From: Atrina japonica
Lineage: Eukaryota > Mollusca > Bivalvia > Pterioida > Pinnidae
Reading direction: 5' to 3'
Assembly (NCBI GenBank): GCA_030159075.1
Contig: BROG01000252.1
Coordinates: forward strand, 802,501 to 866,500
Length of the DNA stretch: 64,000 bases
Both the position numbers and the translations under genes were made by a program. The notes beneath the pieces were generated by a model. It ran no database searches, was not told the DNA's origin, and saw nothing but the letters and a program-made list of their open reading frames with translations. Positions 56,675 to 64,000 of the stretch are shown in pieces (the stretch's first letter is position 1; each line of letters opens with the position of its first letter).

Positions 56675-58192
56675 CACATTTAAATATTATGAAAGTAGAT
56701 TCAAATACAAGCTGGGGAGCTTTTACAATTATATCGCGCACTTGTACGATCAAAACTCGACTATGGATGTATTGTGTATGGCTCTGCTAGTCTTTCCTAC
56801 TTAATATCGTTCATCTTGCACTTGGTCAGTTGGTGCATTTAGAACATCACCAGTAGATAGTTTGTATATAGAAGCTGGTGACAACGACGGATTAAACTAA
56901 CGTTACAGTATATTACAAAATTAAAGTCCGATCCTAACAATCCGGCATACGACTGTGTCTTTCAACCACTGTATGAACATATGTACGAAAATCGTACAAA
57001 GACTATTGCTCCACTTGGCATTAGAATTAAAGAACATATTGAAGACTGCGACTTACTTCTTTACAATATTTCAGACTTAAATGTATACACAACACCTCCC
57101 TAGGAACTAACAAAACCAACTGTTGACTTATCTCTAAACAAAAATAAAAAATCTGAATCAAATCAAAATTTGATTTAAAACAACAATATTTGGAATTAAA
57201 CGAAACTTATGGCAACAACAACTTTTTACCTATTTTCACTGATGGATCAAAATCATCAACCAACGTTTCAGCTGCAGCTGTTATTAACTTTGAAATTCCC
57301 AAAACAAACATACCGCGTGATGCCTCTATTTTCACCATTGAGGCCACAGCAATTTTACTGGCATTAAATTAAGTAAAGACAAAAGCTCTAAGAAAATGTG
57401 TTATTTACTCAGATTCTTTCTCTTGTTTAAAATCAATTGAAAGCGAAAACCTTTCTAATAACATATTTTTTTAAATAATAGAGACAGTACATTATTTGAC
57501 ATCTGTAGGTACAGAGATAGTCTTCCGTTGGATTCCTGGCCATATCGGCATAAAAGGAAATACCAAAGCTGAAGAAGTTGCTAAATTTATAGTCTGAAAA
57601 TAAAATTCCTTTCACAGATCTTAAACCATCTATTACAGATTATATAACCACAACGTTTCAACAACATTAGGATCTGCAAACTGAAAATGAATTACATGAA
57701 ATAAATACAAGATTTGTCCACAATCCACCAGTCTTCACTAGTAATAGAACAGCTGAGGTTACTTTGACCAGACTTCGTATTGGTCACAGTAACCTTACAC
57801 ACAGATATTTATTATTGAAAGAAGAGCCACCGGAATGTATACCGTGTGGGACAAGACTAACAATTAAACATATTTTAACTGAATGTACCGATTTTAAACT
57901 TACTCGTGAAAAATATTCCGAGACGGATCTTAGTAGTGTTTTTAATAGCGTCGCTGGCGACATCATTTTAGAATATCTAAAAGATATCGGTTTATTTTTA
58001 AAATTTTGAACTACATAAATATTTTTATTAATTTACAAACATATTGTCTTTTACATTTTTGTGTTCAAAGGTTTTATAAGTAAAATTTTGTCACTGTTTT
58101 TATATAGAAAAGAAATGATTTATTTTGCATCGCCACGATGTAACTGAAATATCGTTGAAAGTGGCGTTAAACAATAACAAACAAACAAAGTC
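56675..58192 (+). mobile_element. 3' end of an I/Jockey-like LINE with RNase H
   Basis: Truncated at the 5' side. Reverse-transcriptase end-region wording is visible (LGAFRTSP-like, then SLYIEAGDN), then an RNase H domain: FTDGSK at 57235, IEATAILLAL, VIYSDSFSC and WIPGHIGIKGNTKAE, where the last acidic position is Glu rather than Asp. A C-terminal Cys-rich segment (CIPCGTRLTIKHILTECTDF) ends with TGA at 58007. Stops at 57370 and near 57595 and 57670 make it dead. The tail is GTTGAAAGTGGCGTTAAACA then AACAAACAAAC. Confidence 0.85.
57190..57615 (+). pseudogene. LINE RNase H domain, broken
   Basis: Frame open from 57175 to TAA at 57370, then continuing in the same or neighbouring frame through YSDS and GHIGIKGN. 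RNase H removes the RNA strand in the RNA-DNA hybrid during element copying. Degraded. Confidence 0.75.
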
Positions 58193-58860
58193 CATTGACA
58201 GAAAATTTGGTGGGTTGTCTTGGGCTAGATTTATACATAATATATTTGGGTGAATCCAAGGTCAAAAGTCGTGAAGTTGTTTATGGTCACATTTCAATTA
58301 CCGTAGATTGGGATATTTTGGTCATAGTTTAATTTTGGTCAATTCGGCGACCTTATTAACAAAATTAAACCATCCAAAATATGTACACAAAGTTTCTATC
58401 AGTACTTATTAAAAATATTTTAGTGTTTTAAAGATTAACAAACAATGTTTATTTTTAAATAACACTGTGTGGACATCATGCTTCATTAAGTACCATGTGA
58501 TGCATCAATTCTAACTGTTCTACTGGCACTTTTTAATATTTTTATATTTCAAACACCTGGAATGTTTGACACGACAAAACAGAGATCTGATGGTAGGTCA
58601 AATCTAAACACGATATAAACATTAACTGTCAAAAAAATAACCTTTCATTTTATGGCCAAATTTTAGCCACGCCAAAATATCCCAATTTATGGTCCTCGGA
58701 CATCATTTTGAACATGGTTACCAATATAAGTTGAACTGACCTTTGTCTATAACATTTAAAAACAGGGTCTTCCGAGACCTTTGAACCATTTTATGATACT
58801 TTAAATTTGAAAAACACGACTTGCTACACCCCAGTGGTTGTGAGTCAAGATATCATAAAT
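58193..58860. other. AT-rich spacer
   Basis: No gene seen. TAGATTGGGATATTTTGGTC and CCAAAATATCCCAATTTATG (58310, 58670) are inverted, so a decayed TIR element may span it. Confidence 0.45.
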
Positions 58861-58867
58861 TTTATAA

Positions 58868-59165
58868 ATTTTGGTGTTCCAGTATTCAGAGGAGCAGGCC
58901 TGGTTCAGGTAGCGCGCATGACTCTTGATCGTGAGGATGTGAATTCGAATCCAGCTGGCAGCAAGTTGGTTGCCTGTCCTTCGGGTGAGACAGTAAAAAC
59001 TGAGGTCCCGTGTCACAGGGTGTCGACATGTTAAAGAACCCTCAGTACTCAATGGCTGTAAGTGCCGAGCATAGGCCAAAATTTGAAGCCCTTCACCGGC
59101 ATTGGTGACGTCTCCATATGAGTGAAAGATTCTTGAGTGGCACGTTAAACAACAATACAACCAAA
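58868..59165 (+). mobile_element. Full-length tRNA-derived SINE
   Basis: A-box-like GGTTCAGGTAGCGCGCATGA, B box GTGAATTCGAATCCAGC, a central GTCACAGGGTGTCGACATG, then GTCTCCATATGAGTGAAAGA and TTGAGTGGCACGTTAAACAA. The tail differs from the 36100/52482 family but shares the GTTAAACAA end. Confidence 0.8.
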
Positions 59166-60279
59166 ATCAAATCCAATATTCAGGATCTTGTAACTCTGTA
59201 ACCGGAAGAGGCATTCAATCACTGTTTGACACCAAGTTGAAGCCTGTATTGGGTTATCAAATCCAGGTATTTGTTGATTTCAGTAAGTGGTCTATGAATT
59301 TTGAGAATTTAAATTGAGTTACAAAATTGGTTCAAGATATTGCGATTTTTACCATACTGGTTTAATATTGTTCGTTCTCTCTGCCCGTAAGTGAAGTATA
59401 ACCGGTTTGCTGACAGTGCCACCTGTGATAGTAATCAAAGACTGTAACTGATGAATGTTCCTCATTCTTGATTGTCATAGAATCAGCTGTATTTCTGTTT
59501 AGATTTTTGAAAATTGTACATTCAAGTTTAAAACGGCCTGTTGAAATACGCTGGCATTAATGATTTATCTTATTAAAAAAACTTGAGAAAAGAGAGAAAA
59601 TGTTAGAAATACATACTCACACACAAAAAAGAATAAAACTACATTGATTGATTCAGTTATGGTAAAATCAGAAATATCCCAACTTAAAAACTTGTGAATT
59701 TAATAAAAAATTGATATATATGAGAATTTGATACCTCCAAACAAGAAATGTCGCCATCCTAGAAAGTAGAAATTTCATTCAATTAATGCCCCAGAAAGTA
59801 AACAGTAAATTTTAAAATCAACTTTAATTTTTAAAGTATCAACTGTCAGTGTCAAATTACAAGAAACATGATTCTTATACTTGTACATATTTTTATTAAA
59901 ATATAAATTAAAAAAAATTACATAATATATGTTCATTTTGTAAAAAGTAATTTTCCAGCATTCATAAGAGTAAGTATTCATTTTTGCATATTAGAAACAA
60001 AAACAATCATGGTCCCATACTATAAAACATGATATCATATTTTGTAACTATCCGTATAAAAGTACAAAACAGTTAAGCATTATAGTAAATACATGAGTGT
60101 GTATATGTGCGAGTTTGTCTTTGTTAGCTGTTATACAATTATACACGTATTTTGTTCATGTCTTTGTATCTACTTTTCTGTACTCTTGTTTGTTTGTTAT
60201 ATCGTATATACTGCAATGCATTGGAAAATAAATTATTACTAACAGACAAGTAAGGGTATGCAAATATTTTATACATGTA
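59166..60279. other. AT-rich spacer
   Basis: No coding or repeat structure that I can support. Confidence 0.4.
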
Positions 60280-60471
60280 CGGTGAAACTTGTATAAAAAA
60301 AACCCTTAGGAACACAACAAAACCGGTCTTTATAGGGAGGTGGTCTTTATAGGGAGGTGGTCTTTATATAGAGGTTATTTGTACACAAATGGTACTATTG
60401 GGGACAGTAAAAACAGTCTTTGTGACCAGGTGGTCTTTATACACAGGTGGTTGCTGAAGCAGGTTTTACTG
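60280..60471. mobile_element. MITE (family M1 relative)
   Basis: CGGTGAAACTTGTATAAAAA at left, reversed CAGTAAAACCTGCTTCAGCA at right; three GGTGGTCTTTATA modules inside. TA before the left end. Confidence 0.7.
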
Positions 60472-60496
60472 TTTAACTATATTTTTCCTTTACAGA

Positions 60497-60590
60497 ATTA
60501 ACTTGTCCACCCCTAAATGCACATTTAGACTGGTCTAAGTCATTTATTTACAGAATAGTCCATTGTTTTTCTGGGGCTGATGAGTTAACA
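60497..60590 (+). repeat. 90-bp dispersed repeat, fourth copy
   Basis: CACATTTAGACTGGTCTAAG and GAATAGTCCATTGTTTTTCT match the copies at 16.7, 25.6 and 26.3 kb. Confidence 0.6.
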
Positions 60591-60764
60591 GATCTTGAAA
60601 ATTACTACTAATATGCTAGGAATACACTGATTGCTTAATGGAATGCCCTACCAAGATTTACAAATTGTATTTATTTTAAATGGGAATGTATCTATGATTG
60701 TTTATAGGTCAGATATATACTTTTTACGATCACTGCGGTCCTACTTATTTCAGCTTTGCACCAC

Positions 60765-62150
60765 AGAAACACTTCGTACAGATGTCTAAAAACAGGAACC
60801 ACAGATGCACTTCATACAGATTATTTCTAAAAAAAAAAAAACAGGAACAAAAGAAACACTTCATACAGAAGTGTAAAACAACAGGAAACACAGATACACT
60901 TCATACAGATGTGTAAAAAGAAAGCAGGAACCACAGATAAACTTCATATAGATGTGTAAAAAGAAAACAGGAACCACAGATACACTTCATACAGATGTCT
61001 AAAAACAGGAACCACAGAAACACTTCATACAGATGTCTAAAAAACAGGAACCACATATACACTACATATAGATGTCTAAAAACAGGAACCACAGATACAT
61101 ACATATGTCTAAAAACAGGAACCAAAGAAACACTTCATACAGATGTCTAAAAAACAGGAACCACATATACACTACATATAGATGTCTAAAAACAGGAACC
61201 ACAGATACATACATATGTCTAAAAACAGGAACCAAAGAAACACTTCATACAGATGTCTAAAAAACAGGAACCACAGAAACACTTCATACAGATGTCTAAA
61301 AAACAGGAACCACAGATACATTTCATACAGATGATTTTTAAAAACATGAACCACACATACACTTCATACAAATGTCTAAAACATGAACCACCGATACACT
61401 TCATACAGATGATGTGTAATAACAGGAACCACATACACTTTCTATAAAAAGGAACCCTCAACACATCTTACATGTAGGATGTCTAAAATCAGAAAGCCTT
61501 GACACACTTTACAGAGGACGTCTAAAAAAGAGGAACCCTTGACACACCTTACACAGGTGATGTCTAAAAAGAGGAACCCTCGACACACCTTATGCAGAGG
61601 ATGTCTAAAAAAGAGGAACCCTTGACACACTTTACACTGAGGACGTCTAAAAAGAGGAACCCTTACACACCTTACACAGACGATGTCTAAAAAATAGAAC
61701 CCTCGACACACACTACACAGAGGACATCTAAAAAGAGAAACCCTGGACACACCTTACAGACAATGTCTAAAAAATGGAACCCTTGACACACATTACACAG
61801 AGGACATTTAAAAAAAAGAAACTCTCGACACACCTTACACAGGGGATGTCTAAAAAGAGGAACAATCGACACACATTACACAGAGCACATCTGAAAAGAG
61901 GAACCCTCAACACACCTTAAACAGAGGACATCTAAAAAGGGGAACCATTGACACATTTTACACAGAGGTAGTCTAAAAAAGAGGATCCCTAGACACACCT
62001 TACACAGAGGATGTCTAAAATCAGAATCCCTTGGCAAACTTTATACAAAGGAAATCTTAAAACAGGAACCTCTGATACAGTTTATGTAAAAGAGGTCTAA
62101 AGACGAAAGCCCCAAATACACTTTATTCAAAGTAAGTCTAAAGTCTGAAA
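60765..62150. repeat. Minisatellite, 38-40-bp unit, two subfamilies
   Basis: Up to about 61440 units are AGGAACCACAGATACACTTC-ATACAGATGTCTAAAAAC; afterwards they shift to GAACCCTCGACACACCTTAC-ACAGAGGATGTCTAAAAAG. About 34 units. Open frames on both strands are artefacts. Confidence 0.92.
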
Positions 62151-62279
62151 CCCAGATCCAATTACACACAGGTAGTTATTTCAAAAGTATATGATTTTTT
62201 CTCTTTTCACTACATATATGGTATGTATTAATAACCTAGTCATCACTTTTTATGGTTTGGATCCATTTGATTCTTTGTC

Positions 62280-64000
62280 TAAATTATGGTAGTGGGGTGC
62301 CAAGTTACTGTTTTACCTATATCCATCTTATTCCGTGTCTAGAACTGGAGTGCCAAGTTACTGTTGTACCTAGATCCATCTGCTTTCTGTGTCTAATAGT
62401 GGAGTGCCAAGTTACTGTTTTACCTAGATCCGTCTGATTCTGTGTCTAAAACTGGAGTGCCAAGTTACTGTTGTACCTAGATCCATCTGCTTTCTGTGTC
62501 TAATAGTGGAGTGCCAATTTACTGTTTTACCTAGATCCATCTTATTCCGTGTCTAAAACTGGAGTGCCAAGTTACTGTTGTACCTAGATCCATCTGCTTT
62601 CTGTGTCTAGCTGTGGGGTGCCAAGTTACTGTTTTACCTAGATCCATCTGATTCTGTGTCTAAAACTGGAGTGCCAAGTTACTGTTGTACCTAGATCCAT
62701 CTGCTTTCTGTGTCTAGCTGTGGAGTGCCAAGTTACTGTTTTACCTAAATCCATCTGATTCTGTGTCTAGTAGTGGAGTGCCAAGTTACTGTTTTACCTA
62801 GATCCATCTGATTCTGTGTCTAGTAGTGGAGTGCCAAGTTACTGTTGTACCTAGATCCATCTGATTCTGTGTCTAGTAGTGGAGTGCCAAGTTACTGTTG
62901 TACCTAGATCCATCTTATTCTGTGTCTAGCTGTGGAGTGCCAAGTTACTGTTGTACCTAGATCCATCTTATTCTGTGTCTAGCTGTGGGGTGCCAAGTTA
63001 CTGTTGTACCTAGATCCATCTTATTCTGTGTCTAGTAGTGGAGTGCCAAGTTACTGTTGTACCTAGATCCATCTTATTCTGTGTCTAGCTGTGGAGTGCC
63101 AAGTTAGATACCTAGATCCATCTTATTCTGTGTCTAGCTGTGGGGTGCCAAGTTACTGTTGTACCTAGATCCATCCGATTCTGTGTCTAGTAGTGTTACT
63201 GTTGTACCTAGATCCATCTTACTAGTGTGGGGTGCCAAGTTACTGTTGTACCTAGATCCCTGATTCTGTGTCTAGTAGTGGAGTGCCAAGTTACTGTTTT
63301 ACCTAGATCCATCTTATTCTGTGTGTACCTGTGGAGTGCCAAGTTACTGTTGTACCTAGATCCATCTTATTCTGTGTCTAGCTGTGGAGTGCCAAGTTAC
63401 TGTTGTACCTAGATCCATCTTATTCTGTGTCTAGTACTGGAGTGCCAAGTTACTGTTGTACCTAGATCCATCCGATTCTGTGTCTAGCTGTGGAGTGCCA
63501 AGTTACTGTTTTACCTAGATCCATCTGATTCTGTGTCTAAAACTGGAGTGCCAAGTTACTGTTGTACCTAGATCCATCTGCTTTCTGTGTCTAGCTGTGG
63601 AGTGCCAAGTTACTGTTTTACCTAAATCCATCTGATTCTGTGTCTAGTAGTGGAGTGCCAAGTTACTGTTGTACCTAGATCCATCTGATTCTGTGTCTAG
63701 TAGTGGAGTGCCAAGTTACTGTTGTTAGATCCATCTGAGTCTGTGTCTAGTAGTGGAGTGCCAAGTTACTGTTGTACCTAGATCCATCTTATTCTGTGTC
63801 TAGCTGTGGAGTGCCAAGTTACTGCTGTACCTAGATCCATCTTATTCTGTGTCTAGCTGTGTTTTGCCAAGTTATGTTGTACCTAGATCCATCTTTTTCT
63901 GTGTCTTATTGGAGTGCCAAGTTACTGTTGTACCTAGATCCATCTTATTCTGTGCCTAGTAGTGGAGTGCCAAGTTACTGTTGTACCAGATCCATCTTAT
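62280..64000. repeat. 53-bp minisatellite, continues beyond the window
   Basis: About 32 units of GTGCCAAGTTACTGTTGTAC, CTAGATCCATCTTATTCTGT and GTCTAGTAGTGGA. Variants (TAGTAG, AGCTGT, AAACTG; TGCTTTC for TTATTC) recur in ordered runs, pointing to duplication of multi-unit blocks. Confidence 0.95.

Noticed and set aside
60901..61872. Cys/Phe-rich minus-strand frames (MKCICGSCFLDICMKC style)
   Set aside because: Products of a 38-40-bp minisatellite read in several frames.

Overview
This window looks like nuclear DNA of a lophotrochozoan animal, most likely a marine bivalve mollusc. Coding sequence is sparse and cut into small exons with GT-AG borders. The rest is AT-rich DNA packed with minisatellites, short TA-flanked inverted-repeat elements, tRNA-derived SINEs and fold-back elements of a kind common in bivalve genomes. 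Taxon is inferred from style, not from a marker gene.

Two host genes can be assembled by joining exons in phase. (1) A plus-strand gene, 899-11004, has seven phase-consistent exons ending at a TAG stop; its first exon(s) lie upstream of the window. It is novel to me, but its sixth exon encodes a textbook eIF4E-binding motif (YDRVALL) and its last exon a Trp-containing block, so it is a candidate 4E-binding protein. (2) A minus-strand gene, 52111 down to 27588, has eight exons encoding a complete 270-residue phosphatidylinositol-4,5-bisphosphate 4-phosphatase (PIP4P/TMEM55), with dileucine sorting motif, Cys-rich domain, CX5R active site and two membrane helices. Its introns total about 23.7 kb. 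The start codon sits in a YY1-like context and a TCACGTGA (CLEAR-type) E-box lies 17 bp upstream.

Layout: 1-11 kb, gene 1 with three intronic minisatellites, one of which duplicates the acceptor of its own fifth exon; 11-27.6 kb, intergenic repeats (dispersed families, MITEs, tandem blocks); 27.6-52.1 kb, PIP4P, with large minisatellites in introns 4 and 6, and intron 1 (10.8 kb) holding an A-B mosaic inverted repeat, three fold-back elements, a decayed FLYWCH/MULE transposase and a TIR element; 52.1-54.3 kb, promoter side, SINEs and degraded element ends; 54.3-56.7 kb, a GC-richer island that is a broken fragment of a Polinton-like/adintovirus-like DNA virus (double-jelly-roll capsid protein then A32-type packaging ATPase) followed by a small intact membrane-peptide ORF; 56.7-58.2 kb, the 3' end of a non-LTR retrotransposon with RNase H; 58.8-59.2 kb, a SINE; 60.7-64 kb, two long minisatellites running off the window end.

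The most interesting signals are the viral fragment and its neighbouring small ORF, the 4E-binding motif in an unfamiliar gene, splice-site-bearing minisatellites inside both host genes, the possible lysosomal-stress E-box at PIP4P, and the paired fold-back elements with shared ends and unrelated palindromic cores.
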